64,000 nt of DNA, from NCBI GenBank assembly GCA_018267385.1, contig JAFDYN010000009.1:124001-188000 (forward strand). The letters are read 5' to 3'. The position numbers and the translations under genes are program-made. Positions 1-8,559 of the stretch are shown one piece after another. Source of the DNA: Bacteroidota bacterium (GTDB taxonomy: Bacteria > Bacteroidota > Bacteroidia > Chitinophagales > LD1). Under the pieces are notes generated by a model that did not search any database, was not told the DNA's origin, and saw only the letters and a list, made by a program, of their open reading frames with translations. Position 1 is the stretch's first letter. Every line of letters begins with the position of its first letter.

Positions 1-525
1 ACTTAATATCATGTTGCACCACGAGGTATGAAGGGCTGAGGATAAATTTAGAAGCCTTTTCAATCTGACCCAGCTCAGGGTACGTGACCGGACCAGATAG
101 ACCTGCAGATCATCATAATGCTCCCACCCCGGGGTGGCCCGGTAACCTGGATAGGACTTCTCATTAGGCAGACAATAGAAAAGGTCAATACCTTGGCTGA
201 TAGCGTCTTTGTGCGCCAGTGCGCCTATCTGGCGAAAGAGGCCTTTGCCCTGATGGGCGGGTGCCGTCATCACATCTCCATGTTGGGCTATGAGGTATCT
301 TTTGCCATTGTACTCAGCATAGTATGGCCATACGGCATAGTAGCAGGCAGGATCGCCCTCTGGTGAGTAGCCTATATAGCCGATATATGACAGGCCTCCC
401 GCATAGGTACTGAGCTTCCTGTCCAGGTAGTTCTCATCAAAGTTTATCCCAAAGCACTCCTTGAAAAGACGGGAGGCATCTGCCAGACGGCTGCGATCTA
501 ATTTTTCAAAACGATATCCGGACAT
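1..525 (-). CDS. GNAT family N-acetyltransferase (partial, C-terminus off left edge)
   Basis: The frame is open from an ATG at 523-525 to the left edge, giving 175 codons with no stop, so the C-terminus is missing. The protein starts MSGYRFEKLDRSRLADASRL. At about residues 95-110 it has V-x-x-A-P-A-H-Q-G-K-G-L-F, the acetyl-CoA pyrophosphate-binding motif A of the GNAT fold (Q/R-x-x-G-x-G/A). The rest resembles GNAT proteins that place an acetyl group on small amines or sugars, but no substrate can be read from the sequence. It is transcribed leftwards, divergently from the ArsR-type gene at 652. The family call is firm; the function is unknown. Confidence 0.8.
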   Translation of the reverse strand, partial: MSGYRFEKLDRSRLADASRLFKECFGINFDENYLDRKLSTYAGGLSYIGYIGYSPEGDPACYYAVWPYYAEYNGKRYLIAQHGDVMTAPAHQGKGLFRQIGALAHKDAISQGIDLFYCLPNEKSYPGYRATPGWEHYDDLQVYLVRSRTLSWVRLKRLLNLSSALHTSWCNMILS

Positions 526-636
526 ATCTCTTACGGTCAGCCAATAATACAATAATTTAAGAACTAATGCCTCAGCGGACATTGCCGTACAGTATCGTTA
601 AGGCAGATAGTTTTACACCGAAACCGATTGGTTGTC

Positions 637-644
637 TATATTTG
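637..644 (+). promoter_or_regulatory. Bacteroidota -7 box TATATTTG upstream of ArsR gene
   Basis: TATATTTG fits the Bacteroidota primary-sigma -7 consensus TAnnTTTG exactly. It ends 7 nt before the ATG at 652, so transcription would start at or next to the start codon. No good -33 TTTG is visible about 19 nt upstream. This is a candidate promoter for a leaderless or near-leaderless mRNA; it is inferred from sequence only. Confidence 0.5.
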
Positions 645-651
645 CCCGCGT

Positions 652-1476
652 ATGATGAGAAGAGACCCCTTTCAGGCTATAGCAGATCCCAACCGCCGGG
701 CCATCCTGGCACTCATAGCCCGTGAATCGATGAACCTGAACACTGTAGCGAGCCACTTCAGCGTGAGCCGCCCAGCCATATCCAAGCATATCAAAATACT
801 GCGCCAATGCGGCCTGGTAGAGATCCGCCAGAAGGGTCGAGAGCGCTACTGTGAGGCCAGACTGGAGCGCCTGAGTGAGGTAGTGCTCTGGCTGGAGGAC
901 TACCGCAGCCAGTGGGGCACGGAGATACATACCGAGCCGATAGCAGTAGCCGCAGAAAAGCCGGATGTTACTGCTGCACCTGTCGCAGAGGTATCGGTAG
1001 CTGATACGGAACCAGCCGCTGTAAGATTGACATCTGAGACTGCAGCGGCTGAAGAGATAGGAGAGACGCTGACCGAGATACAGGAGGTGACGGTGGTAGA
1101 TCCGGCTGACGAGGCCGCTGTGCCCGCATCTGACCCACAGATGGAGTTCATAGCTACCAAGGAGGTAGATCTGACAGTTGATCGCGAAGCCAGTCGGGTG
1201 ACTGCGGCATCCGTGCCGTGGGAGGAGGGCTACGATGAGGCGAAGGATATAACTGACGACCACATGGAGGTAGACCTCTCTGCCGATGCGGTCACAGATA
1301 GCCAGGCAGCAACAGTAGTAGAGGAAACACAGGTAACTGTGCCTATAGAGGAGACACTATCTGAGCCTGAGTCAGAACCTGATGTCAAAACTCCGGTCAG
1401 GCCTGTAGCCAAATCAACCACCCGCAAGAAGAAAAGCGCCCCGCCTACAGATACGCAGCAAGGGAGCCTTTTCTGA
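652..1476 (+). CDS. ArsR-family winged-helix regulator with long acidic C-terminal tail
   Basis: Residues 1-95 form a compact ArsR winged helix: the start RRDPFQAIADPNRRAIL, the recognition helix SRPAISKHIKIL, and the wing G-R-E-R-Y-C-E. This matches Bacteroidota one-domain ArsR proteins of about 110 aa, which often sit beside SRPBCC or transport genes. Here the protein runs to 274 aa. Residues about 110-255 are rich in E, D, T, V and A and have no clear domain; the end is basic (TTRKKKSAPP). An in-frame TTG at 628 is rejected because the conserved N-terminus begins at the ATG and a -7 box lies between them. No metal-binding cysteine motif is seen. The regulated gene is unknown; the small membrane protein downstream lies on the other strand. 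Confidence 0.85.
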   Translation: MMRRDPFQAIADPNRRAILALIARESMNLNTVASHFSVSRPAISKHIKILRQCGLVEIRQKGRERYCEARLERLSEVVLWLEDYRSQWGTEIHTEPIAVAAEKPDVTAAPVAEVSVADTEPAAVRLTSETAAAEEIGETLTEIQEVTVVDPADEAAVPASDPQMEFIATKEVDLTVDREASRVTAASVPWEEGYDEAKDITDDHMEVDLSADAVTDSQAATVVEETQVTVPIEETLSEPESEPDVKTPVRPVAKSTTRKKKSAPPTDTQQGSLF

Positions 1477-1478
1477 TT

Positions 1479-1637
1479 TTAGTGCTTGGGATGGGGATTC
1501 TTTTTCCTGCGGATCATACCTCCCCACTCGCCCTCGTAGAAGAGTACGAAGCAAAATATAGCAATGATACCGATGGGGATGATGAAGTCCCAGACCATGG
1601 GCAGGTGCACGATGGTCTTAAAAATATTGAGTACCAT
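1479..1637 (-). CDS. 52-aa single-span membrane protein
   Basis: This short frame starts at an ATG (1635-1637) and ends with TAA at 1479-1481. It encodes MVLNIFKTIVHLPMVWDF, then a hydrophobic stretch (about residues 17-34, rich in I, F and V), then EGEWGGMIRRKKNPHPKH. The charge pattern, a short N-terminus and a basic tail after the helix, favours a real inner-membrane microprotein. It ends 3 nt from the stop of the ArsR-type gene on the opposite strand. I recognise no family. Its size and topology recall small respiratory-complex subunits, but nothing ties it to one. Confidence 0.55.
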   Translation of the reverse strand: MVLNIFKTIVHLPMVWDFIIPIGIIAIFCFVLFYEGEWGGMIRRKKNPHPKH

Positions 1638-1768
1638 GATTTTCTGATTTAATGGTTAAAAAATACCGCCTTGATCAGAATGCGTAGGTCTGCGAAATAT
1701 GGTACAAATGCGAGGCCAAAGTGAGCATTAGCAGAATTTCATTCTTTAGGAAAATCCGGTAAAACATA

Positions 1769-1776
1769 TATATTTG
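1769..1776 (+). promoter_or_regulatory. Bacteroidota -7 box TATATTTG for T9SS repeat protein
   Basis: TATATTTG is an exact TAnnTTTG match, 57 nt before the ATG at 1834. A weak TTTAGG lies about 20 nt upstream, where a -33 element would sit. The 5' leader that follows is AT-rich, as is usual in Bacteroidota. Confidence 0.5.
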
Positions 1777-1833
1777 TAATACAACCTATTTACCTCTGCC
1801 ATTTGGGCCATTATTCATTTTGAAAACGTAAAC

Positions 1834-4080
1834 ATGTCGAAGTCTTTACCTATTAGTGTTTTAATACTATTCTTTTCTGTCTGTCTTCATGCACAGCCCG
1901 CCATCCAGTGGCAGAAGTCATTGGGCGGTACAAATTATGATGAAGCTTTTTCCATCACGTCTACTATAGATGGAGGCTTTATTGTGGCGGGATCATCCGG
2001 GTCGTATAATGGAGATGTCAGTGGCAATTATGGTTCATCTGACTGCTGGGTGGTAAAATTGAATGCGATAGGCGTCATACAGTGGCAAAAACACCTGGGA
2101 GGATCAGCGCAGGATAGAGCAGCTTCCATCGCATCTACTGCTGATGGGGGCTATATTATGGCAGGGCTCGCAAACTCTAATAATATCGATGTCAGTGGCA
2201 ATCATGGCAGCTTCGACTGTTGGATAGTAAAGCTGGACTCCATAGGTACCTTGCAGTGGCAAAAATCATTAGGAGGTACAGATGATGATGAGCCATCTTC
2301 CATCGCACCTACTGCGGATGGAGGCTACATTATGGCAGGGTTCACACGATCTAATAATGGTGATGTCAGTGGCAACCATGGTATCTATGACTATTGGGTG
2401 GTAAAGCTAAACGCAGCCGGCACTATACAGTGGCAAAAAACATTGGGCGGGACGCTTATTGATCAGGCCAGGTCCATAGCACCTGCTGCTGACGGAGGCT
2501 ATATAGTGGCAGGGTATTCGACTTCCACCGATGGCGATGTGACCGGACATCATAATGATATGGATTGCTGGATAGTAAAACTGGATACTGCAGGGACTAT
2601 ACAGTGGCAAAAAAGCATAGGAGGTACAGGTCAGGAAGGAATCAATTCCATTATATGTTCTGCAGATAGGGGCTATGTCATGGCTGGATTTACCTCCTCA
2701 AATGATGGGGATGTAAGCGGCAATAACGGTTACTATGACTATTGGGTAGTAAAAATGGATACTGTCGGTACTATACAATGGCAAAAAACCTTTGGAGGTG
2801 CAGGTGATGATGAAGCTTTATCTATTGCGCCTACTCCCAATGGTGGATACGTTGTGGCAGGATACATCGGATCAAGCAATGGCTATGTGAGCAATTTTTA
2901 TGGCAGCTCAGATTATTGGATACTCAAATTAGATACTACAGGTACTATAAATTGGCAAAAAAATCTGGGAGGATCGTATCTTGATATAGGCACATCTGTC
3001 ACATCTACTCCCAATGGAGATTACGCTGTAGCAGGCTGGGCACGGTCAAATGACATCGATATAAGTGGAAACCATGGCAATGAAGATTATTGGGTGGTGA
3101 AACTTAACTGTGCGGCCTCATACGCCATTGATACGGAGACTGCCTGTGGCGGCTATAGATGGCTGGACGGACATTTTTACACTGTCAGCACTGATAGCCC
3201 TACCTACACTCTAGTGGGCGGGGCGGTCAGCGGCTGCGATAGCATTATCAGGCTCCACCTGACCATAGATAGCATCATAGATCCGATCATCACGCAGAGT
3301 GCCGGTGTCTTAAGTACCGGTAGCTACAGCAGCTACACCTGGTGTGTCAATGGTGCTGTAGTAGCTGGAGGTACTACACAGCATATACCTGCTACTCAGA
3401 GTGGCAGGTATACGGTAGTGGTGACGAATGGTACTGGATGCAGTGATACTTCGCAGGCATATGTAGTGGTCATCGCTATAGATACACAAAAGGCATGCAA
3501 TAGCTATACATGGCGGGACGGCCATACGTACACTGCCAGTACAGACACACCTGCATATAGCAGAAGTGGCAGCAATTATGATAGCATTATCACGCTTCAT
3601 CTGATCATAGATAGTATCGCGGCTCCTGTCATTTCAGAAAGCGGTGGTGTGTTAACTACTGGTAGTTATAGTAGCTATGAGTGGTATCTGAATGGGTCTG
3701 TAACGGGAGACACAACACAGCAGCTGCAAATCGATCAAAACGGTAGCTATACGGTAGTAGTGACTGGTACAAATGGATGCCGCGATTCCTCAGAAGTGTT
3801 TGCTGTGACGGGAGTTGGTCTGGCGAGGATACCCGTATCGTCCGCATGGCGACTGTACCCTAACCCAACAGCAGAACGATTTGTGGTTTCGCTGATATCC
3901 CGCTATACATGTGCGATCACAATACAGATAGAGAACATGTTAGGACAGAATCTTCGGAGCACACAGTTTAGAGGTCCATCACAGACCATCGACGTATCTG
4001 ATCTCAGTACAGGGATATATATCGTGCGTATAGTAGCGGGAGAGGAGCAGCATAGCATACGCATGGAGGTGGTGAGGTAA
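1834..4080 (+). CDS. Secreted T9SS cargo protein with seven ~57-aa propeller-like repeats
   Basis: A 748-aa protein with a signal peptide (residues 1-20, cleavage after LHA). Residues about 22-420 hold seven repeats of about 57 aa. Each opens with I-Q-W-Q-K-x-L-G-G-T-x-x-D-E, carries a DGGYI(V/M)AG strand and ends D-x-W-(V/I)-V-K-L-(D/N). This pattern is seen in beta-propeller-type surface proteins of Bacteroidota. Two domains with IDT-x-x-A-C-x-x-Y-x-W-x-DG-x-x-Y-T follow (about 430-650). The C-terminus (from RLYPNPTAERF) is a type A T9SS sorting domain ending IYIVRIVAGEE...RMEVVR. It is likely secreted or surface-anchored; the ligand is unknown. It ends 2 nt from the convergent trmD gene. 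Confidence 0.85.
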   Translation: MSKSLPISVLILFFSVCLHAQPAIQWQKSLGGTNYDEAFSITSTIDGGFIVAGSSGSYNGDVSGNYGSSDCWVVKLNAIGVIQWQKHLGGSAQDRAASIASTADGGYIMAGLANSNNIDVSGNHGSFDCWIVKLDSIGTLQWQKSLGGTDDDEPSSIAPTADGGYIMAGFTRSNNGDVSGNHGIYDYWVVKLNAAGTIQWQKTLGGTLIDQARSIAPAADGGYIVAGYSTSTDGDVTGHHNDMDCWIVKLDTAGTIQWQKSIGGTGQEGINSIICSADRGYVMAGFTSSNDGDVSGNNGYYDYWVVKMDTVGTIQWQKTFGGAGDDEALSIAPTPNGGYVVAGYIGSSNGYVSNFYGSSDYWILKLDTTGTINWQKNLGGSYLDIGTSVTSTPNGDYAVAGWARSNDIDISGNHGNEDYWVVKLNCAASYAIDTETACGGYRWLDGHFYTVSTDSPTYTLVGGAVSGCDSIIRLHLTIDSIIDPIITQSAGVLSTGSYSSYTWCVNGAVVAGGTTQHIPATQSGRYTVVVTNGTGCSDTSQAYVVVIAIDTQKACNSYTWRDGHTYTASTDTPAYSRSGSNYDSIITLHLIIDSIAAPVISESGGVLTTGSYSSYEWYLNGSVTGDTTQQLQIDQNGSYTVVVTGTNGCRDSSEVFAVTGVGLARIPVSSAWRLYPNPTAERFVVSLISRYTCAITIQIENMLGQNLRSTQFRGPSQTIDVSDLSTGIYIVRIVAGEEQHSIRMEVVR

Positions 4081-4082
4081 TG

Positions 4083-4757
4083 CTAATCCAGCAGGTCCGG
4101 CCTGCGCGTCTTAGTGCGCTCCAGCGCCTGATCATGCCGCCAGTCAGCTATCTTTTTCTCATGTCCGGAGAGGAGGATATCCGGCACCTTCATTCCACGA
4201 AAATCCTCAGGACGCGTATATACTGGCGGCGATAGCAGTCCATCCTGAAAAGAGTCTGTGAGGGCTGAGGTCTCATCATTCAATACGCCCGGTATCAGGC
4301 GGCCTATGGCGTCTACCAGCACCGCCGCACCTAGCTCGCCACCGCTGAGTACATAGTCGCCTATGGATATTTCCTTAGTGATATAGCTCTGGCGCAGGCG
4401 CTCGTCTATACCCTTGTAGTGGCCGCAGAGGATGATGAGGTTGCCTTTCAGTGAGAGGCTATTGGCCATGCGCTGGTTTAATGTTTCACCGTCAGGTGTC
4501 ATGTAGATGATCTCGTCATAGTCGCGCTGAGCTTTCAGTTCGTCTATGCAGGCCGCTATGGGCTCGCACATCATCACGAGGCCAGCTCCGCCACCAAACT
4601 GGTAGTCGTCCACCTTCTTGTAGGTACCAAGGCCATATTCGCGCAGGCTCACTACATTGACCTCCAGCAGTCCTTTGGTCTGTGCCCGCTTCAGTATAGA
4701 GTGGGAGAGAGGGCTGGTAAGCAGGTCGGGGATGATAGAGATGATGTCTATGCGCAT
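4083..4757 (-). CDS. trmD: tRNA (guanine-N1-)-methyltransferase TrmD
   Basis: 224 aa, usual TrmD length. The enzyme uses S-adenosylmethionine to make m1G37 next to the anticodon and so prevents frameshifting. Diagnostic segments are the start [23 protein letters not shown] at about 52-62, [10 protein letters not shown], the trefoil-knot cofactor loop [14 protein letters not shown] at about 131-144, and the C-terminal R-P-E-x-x-R-G...L-S-G-H-x-x-x-I-x-x-W-R. Start and stop fit the family. It is transcribed away from the hydrolase and has no rimM or rplS next to it, unlike the common rpsP-rimM-trmD-rplS order. Confidence 0.97.
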   Translation of the reverse strand: MRIDIISIIPDLLTSPLSHSILKRAQTKGLLEVNVVSLREYGLGTYKKVDDYQFGGGAGLVMMCEPIAACIDELKAQRDYDEIIYMTPDGETLNQRMANSLSLKGNLIILCGHYKGIDERLRQSYITKEISIGDYVLSGGELGAAVLVDAIGRLIPGVLNDETSALTDSFQDGLLSPPVYTRPEDFRGMKVPDILLSGHEKKIADWRHDQALERTKTRRPDLLD

Positions 4758-4795
4758 GGCACAAAGGAATAAAATATTAGCGACACGGTGATCGG

Positions 4796-5560
4796 TCAGA
4801 GAGCATTGATAAAGCGGGCAGCTGCATTCAATGTCGCTTCCGTCGCCTCTTTATGCGGTGTATGTCCTATACCAGCTAGTATATATTCCTCTCCATGACC
4901 ACTGACTTGTGAGATAGTCCGGCGCACCTGATCTAGTGATCCATATTCATCCGCATCTCCTTGTATGAAGAGGAGAGGGGGAGTGATAGCTGGCAGGAGC
5001 GATTCGATATTCCAGCCACGATAGTCGCTGCGGGTCCAGGTCTCGGTCCAGGCTTTGAAGAGCGTTTCTACTTTGTCACTGTGGTATTTTGCCAGCCGCT
5101 GGGCCAGGTCTGTGGTTTTATATGTTTCCATAGCTGCACGGATGCCTGCGAGCGTAACATCCTCTACGAAGATATGCGCCGCCTCACAGATCACAGCCCT
5201 GATGCGCTCGGGATACTTGCTGGCAGTGATCAGCGCTATCGTACCACCATCACTGTGTCCGAAAAGTATCGCATTATCTATCCCTTGATCGATAAGCAGG
5301 TTGTTGAGTTTGTCAGCTTCTAGCTCCATGTAGTTGACGGGTCGCTCATAAGTAGGCATAGGCGCAGACTGTCCGTAGCCGAGGCGGTCATAGATCAGCA
5401 GATTGCACTGTGTGGCATCAGTCAGCTTTTGAGGAAAGTCACGCCATAGTACTACACATCCCAGCGAGTCGTGGAGAAACACGATCGTAGGCCGGCCAAG
5501 GTAGCTATCCTGCCGGGCTATGTAGATGCCATCTGCGGAGAGGGTAGAGGTGGAGCTCAT
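4796..5560 (-). CDS. Alpha/beta-fold hydrolase
   Basis: 254 aa. The fold is shown by the HDSLG oxyanion region (about 30), the nucleophile elbow GHSDGG (S103), the acid in G-D-A-D-E (D204) and the catalytic histidine in GIGHTPH (H233). The closest general match is small cytosolic hydrolases and esterases of the MhpC type; the substrate is unknown. A longer frame reaches 5596, but its extra 12 codons lie in the terminator hairpin of the acyl-CoA dehydrogenase gene, so the ATG at 5560 is preferred. No signal peptide is seen from this start. Confidence 0.85.
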   Translation of the reverse strand: MSSTSTLSADGIYIARQDSYLGRPTIVFLHDSLGCVVLWRDFPQKLTDATQCNLLIYDRLGYGQSAPMPTYERPVNYMELEADKLNNLLIDQGIDNAILFGHSDGGTIALITASKYPERIRAVICEAAHIFVEDVTLAGIRAAMETYKTTDLAQRLAKYHSDKVETLFKAWTETWTRSDYRGWNIESLLPAITPPLLFIQGDADEYGSLDQVRRTISQVSGHGEEYILAGIGHTPHKEATEATLNAAARFINAL

Positions 5561-5570
5561 GAGGGGCAAT

Positions 5571-5604
5571 AAAAAAGAGGCACAATGATACATCATGCCT
5601 CTCT
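5571..5604 (-). terminator. Rho-independent terminator of the acyl-CoA dehydrogenase gene
   Basis: On the minus strand AGAGGC...GCCTCT pairs (5577-5582 with 5597-5602, or the register one base over), with an inner ATGAT/ATCAT stem, followed by six T residues at 5576-5571. It lies 21-55 nt past the stop of the gene at 5626-7224 and before the hydrolase ATG at 5560. Confidence 0.8.
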
Positions 5605-5625
5605 GATATGCTAATGCAAAATAGC

Positions 5626-7224
5626 TTATGCCATCTTGCGGAACAGGCCCATGAATTTCATCATTTCGCCCAGGTTGCTGATCTTGATCTTGCCCATCAT
5701 AAATGCCATCTGTGGGTTGGTCTTGCCGGTCTCGATATCGGCATAATCTTGCGCTTTGGCTTTCACCTCGCAGGTAGGAGTGCCGTGCAGGCCTTCTTCT
5801 ACGGTCACTTTCTTATCCTTGATCGTGATGGTGAAGTCGCCTTCGCCTTCCATCATAAAGTGGAACACGCCGTAAGTAGAATCGTCTACTTTGTCTTCTT
5901 TCAGTCGGCCAGGAAGGGAGTAGAGGATGTCCTTTGCTGTCATGTCGCTCATTGTTTGTGTTGTTTGGTTTTTATTAATGTTTGTATTTGAAGTCGGTTT
6001 GGTAGTTTGTGCTGCAGGTGCAGGTTCTGGCGTAGCCTCAGCTGCGGTGCGCATATTCTGATAGGTACTCTCATAGTTGATACCGTCTATCACGGTCTTT
6101 GAGATGATCTCCTTCATGATCTCGGTGGTGCCGGCTACGATCGTGCCCAGGCGTGCATCGCGGTAGGCACGCTCTATGGGATACTCGGTCATGTATCCAT
6201 AGCCGCCAAATATCTGCAGGCACTCATCTGAGGCTTTCTTGCACAGCTCGGTGGCCTTCATTTTGGCCATGCTGCATTCCTTTACGGCAAAGATATTATT
6301 GGCCTGCTTCCAGCAGCAGTGATAGACGAATTGCTTGGTCACTTCTACCTCTGTGACCAGGTCTACGATCTTGTGGCGCAGCACCTGAAACTTTGCCAGC
6401 GGCTTGCCAAAGGCTGCACGCTCGTGCATATACTTCAGGGTCATATCTATGATGTCTTCTGTAGCAGCTACCCCGAGTATACCTGCTATGAGCCGCTCCA
6501 GCTGGAAGCTCTCCATGATATAGAAGAACCCTTGTCCCTCTTTGCCTACCAGATTGGTAGCGGGTACGCGTACATTATCAAAGAACATCTCTGCGGTATC
6601 AGATGAGCGGAAGCCCATCTTGTCGAGCTCCCTGGTAGTAAATCCCGGCGTGCCCTGATCCACCATGATCAGGCTGATGCCACCGATACCGGCAGATGGA
6701 TCGGTCTTGACAGCCACGGTCACAAAGTTGCCGTACACGCCATTAGTGATAAATGTCTTGCTGCCGTTGATCACATAGTGGTCGCCATCACGCACGGCTG
6801 TCGTACGGATATTGCCCACATCAGATCCGGCACCCGGCTCAGTGATGGCTATACTGCCTATCCATTCTCCGGAGATTGCTTTGGGGAGGTATTTTTGTTT
6901 GAGCTCTTCACTACCGGCCTGTGCCAGGTGGTTGGTAGCCATGTACTGATGCACACTCACAGCGCCCGAGATACCGGCAAAGCCCGCTTTATTGAGCTCC
7001 TCGAGATAGACTACCGAATACCAGAAGTCATTATCAGTACCTCCATAGGCTTCGGGAAAGTTGATGCCAAGAAAACCCTGCTCGCCCATCCGGCGAAAGA
7101 TATCTCGCGGCACCTGGCCATCGGCCTCCCACTGTAATACGTGGGGCTTGACTTCGGTTTGTATGAACTGCCTGACTGACTGGCGGAAGAGCTCGTGATC
7201 CTCTGTGAAGTATTGATGTGCCAT
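5626..7224 (-). CDS. Acyl-CoA dehydrogenase fused to a C-terminal SCP2 lipid-binding domain
   Basis: 532 aa. Residues 1-390 are a full acyl-CoA dehydrogenase: N-terminal helical domain, middle strand domain with AITEPGAGSDVG (FAD contact), and C-terminal helical domain with QIFGGYG. The likely catalytic base is E243 in SFQLERL, the helix-G position used by long-chain and isovaleryl enzymes; the other site reads AGTTEI and lacks the medium-chain glutamate. A Pro/Ala/Thr/Asn linker (about 395-424) joins an SCP2 sterol-carrier domain (425-532) with GRL, DxTYGVFHF and a G-x-x-x-x-P-x-M-A-F-M-M-G-K-I motif. It should oxidise fatty acyl-CoA in beta-oxidation. An internal ATG at 5952 could also give a free 108-aa SCP2 protein. 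Confidence 0.9.
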   Translation of the reverse strand: MAHQYFTEDHELFRQSVRQFIQTEVKPHVLQWEADGQVPRDIFRRMGEQGFLGINFPEAYGGTDNDFWYSVVYLEELNKAGFAGISGAVSVHQYMATNHLAQAGSEELKQKYLPKAISGEWIGSIAITEPGAGSDVGNIRTTAVRDGDHYVINGSKTFITNGVYGNFVTVAVKTDPSAGIGGISLIMVDQGTPGFTTRELDKMGFRSSDTAEMFFDNVRVPATNLVGKEGQGFFYIMESFQLERLIAGILGVAATEDIIDMTLKYMHERAAFGKPLAKFQVLRHKIVDLVTEVEVTKQFVYHCCWKQANNIFAVKECSMAKMKATELCKKASDECLQIFGGYGYMTEYPIERAYRDARLGTIVAGTTEIMKEIISKTVIDGINYESTYQNMRTAAEATPEPAPAAQTTKPTSNTNINKNQTTQTMSDMTAKDILYSLPGRLKEDKVDDSTYGVFHFMMEGEGDFTITIKDKKVTVEEGLHGTPTCEVKAKAQDYADIETGKTNPQMAFMMGKIKISNLGEMMKFMGLFRKMA

Positions 7225-7245
7225 GCAGGTAGGGTAGTGGTGCTT

Positions 7246-7527
7246 TTACTCTATAGTGGCATTGATACCGCGCTCAGTGATGGCGTCCTTCATCGGCTTC
7301 AGCTTAGAGAGTGCACCACTCTTGACCGCGTACTTGCCTTTGTAGTGGATCAGGTAGCTACACTGCTCAGCCTGCTCCAGCGTATGTTTGCACACCTCTA
7401 TGAGTGCCTGTATGACCCAGTCAAAAGTATTGACCTCATCATTATGTATGATCAGGCGGCTGGTGGTCAGCTCCAGCTCGTCTACTAATACTTCTTCTTC
7501 AAACTGAATGTCTGCAAGTGTATTCAT
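7246..7527 (-). CDS. clpS: ATP-dependent Clp protease adaptor ClpS
   Basis: 93 aa. ClpS binds the ClpA/ClpC N-domain and delivers N-degron substrates to ClpP. The core is visible: L-I-I-H-N-D-E-V-N-T-F-D-W-V at about 25-38, the helix C-K-H-T-x-E-Q-A, and the strand Y-x-V-K-x-G...L-x-P-M-x-D-A at the end. The N-terminal tail (about 20 residues) is acidic, as in other Bacteroidota. Its stop is 21 nt before the acyl-CoA dehydrogenase start, so the two may share a transcript. Confidence 0.95.
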   Translation of the reverse strand: MNTLADIQFEEEVLVDELELTTSRLIIHNDEVNTFDWVIQALIEVCKHTLEQAEQCSYLIHYKGKYAVKSGALSKLKPMKDAITERGINATIE

Positions 7528-7547
7528 CCACCATTTTTTGAGTGTAT

Positions 7548-7555
7548 CAAAAGTA
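7548..7555 (-). promoter_or_regulatory. -7 box TACTTTTG upstream of clpS
   Basis: On the minus strand TACTTTTG matches TAnnTTTG, 20 nt before the clpS ATG. It falls in the short gap between clpS and the mutarotase-like gene. No clear -33 element was found. Confidence 0.45.
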
Positions 7556-7563
7556 GAGAAAAC

Positions 7564-8433
7564 CTACGATACGGAGATAATAATTGACCTATCAAATTTC
7601 CCTAACGGCGGTAGGGAAAGCACACCTTCTTTCTGGGAAAAGTTAGTGTATTTGCCCATCGTATCAGCACATCCCTGCCACGGCTCTATACATACATAGT
7701 TGGCATTAGGCCTGGCCCAGATGCCGAGATACTTGAAGTGTTTGAATGCTACCGAGAGGGTATGCGGATTTTTGTTTGAGCGGATAGTTACCTTGCGTGA
7801 TTTCAGGTTTTTGAAGATCAGCGCATCATCATCAAAGAGGCTGCCGTGCAGGGGGATCTGATTGGTATCGACCATAGCCTTGGAGCGGCGGCCGTCAAAG
7901 AAACCATCGGTATTGATATGATCGCGCTCCAGCTCGGTGTCATTGTCAAACTCCAGGTAATAATCATCATATTTCTCTCCATCTTTGAATGGTACAGCAA
8001 AGGCAGGGTGAGCTCCTATGCAGAAGTGCATCTGCTCAGTCCCTTTATTGATCACTTCAAAAGTCTGATGGAGGTGATTTTCCTTGAGCTCAAAGCTGAT
8101 ATAAAACTCAAAATGGCTGGGGTATATGGCCAGCGTCTGCTGGGAACTGTGCAGGGCAAAGGTGAGGCTATCCACTGTTTGATTGACCAGCTCAAACTCA
8201 GCGTGCCGGGCAAAACCATGCTTTTCCATATTATAATGCTGACCGCCTATCTCGATCTGATCATCCAGGCAGCGCCCTACCACCGGGAATAGGACAGGAG
8301 CGTGCCAGCCCCACACAGCAGGGTCTGCCTGCCAGAGATGCTCTATACTATTTACCTTGTCATATACAGAGGTCAGTTCTGCGCCTTTGCTGCGCACATT
8401 CACGCGGAGATGGTTGTTTTCTATTGTGTACAT
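7564..8433 (-). CDS. Aldose 1-epimerase (galactose mutarotase)-like protein
   Basis: 289 aa, typical of the YeaD/LacX-type mutarotase branch. The key positions of the supersandwich fold are present: HGFAR (about 72, active-site His), GAHPAF (about 139, second His) and CIEPWQG (about 255, catalytic Glu). Family members interconvert alpha and beta anomers of hexoses or hexose phosphates; the sugar is not given by the sequence. No signal peptide is present, so it acts in the cytosol. It is the first gene of a leftward set followed by clpS, which has its own -7 box. Confidence 0.9.
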   Translation of the reverse strand: MYTIENNHLRVNVRSKGAELTSVYDKVNSIEHLWQADPAVWGWHAPVLFPVVGRCLDDQIEIGGQHYNMEKHGFARHAEFELVNQTVDSLTFALHSSQQTLAIYPSHFEFYISFELKENHLHQTFEVINKGTEQMHFCIGAHPAFAVPFKDGEKYDDYYLEFDNDTELERDHINTDGFFDGRRSKAMVDTNQIPLHGSLFDDDALIFKNLKSRKVTIRSNKNPHTLSVAFKHFKYLGIWARPNANYVCIEPWQGCADTMGKYTNFSQKEGVLSLPPLGKFDRSIIISVS

Positions 8434-8532
8434 ACAGAGTTTATTATGGGTTAAGTCTATTATTTAGGACTGACTATGGTGCAGTGTCAGGAAAAGCAAT
8501 GTACAAAAATCTCGTTACAGGTAGGAGCCTTT

Positions 8533-8540
8533 TATATTTG
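8533..8540 (+). promoter_or_regulatory. -7 box TATATTTG for the SPOR-like envelope protein
   Basis: An exact TAnnTTTG match 19 nt before the ATG at 8560. The sequence between the box and the ATG is A-rich (ATAAAACCAACCC). A weak GTTAC is the only -33 candidate. Confidence 0.55.
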
Positions 8541-8559
8541 ATTTTCATAAAACCAACCC

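Noticed and set aside
613-1263. 216-aa minus-strand frame
   Set aside because: Antisense of the ArsR gene; its composition (many Y, C, R, L) is that of complement translation.
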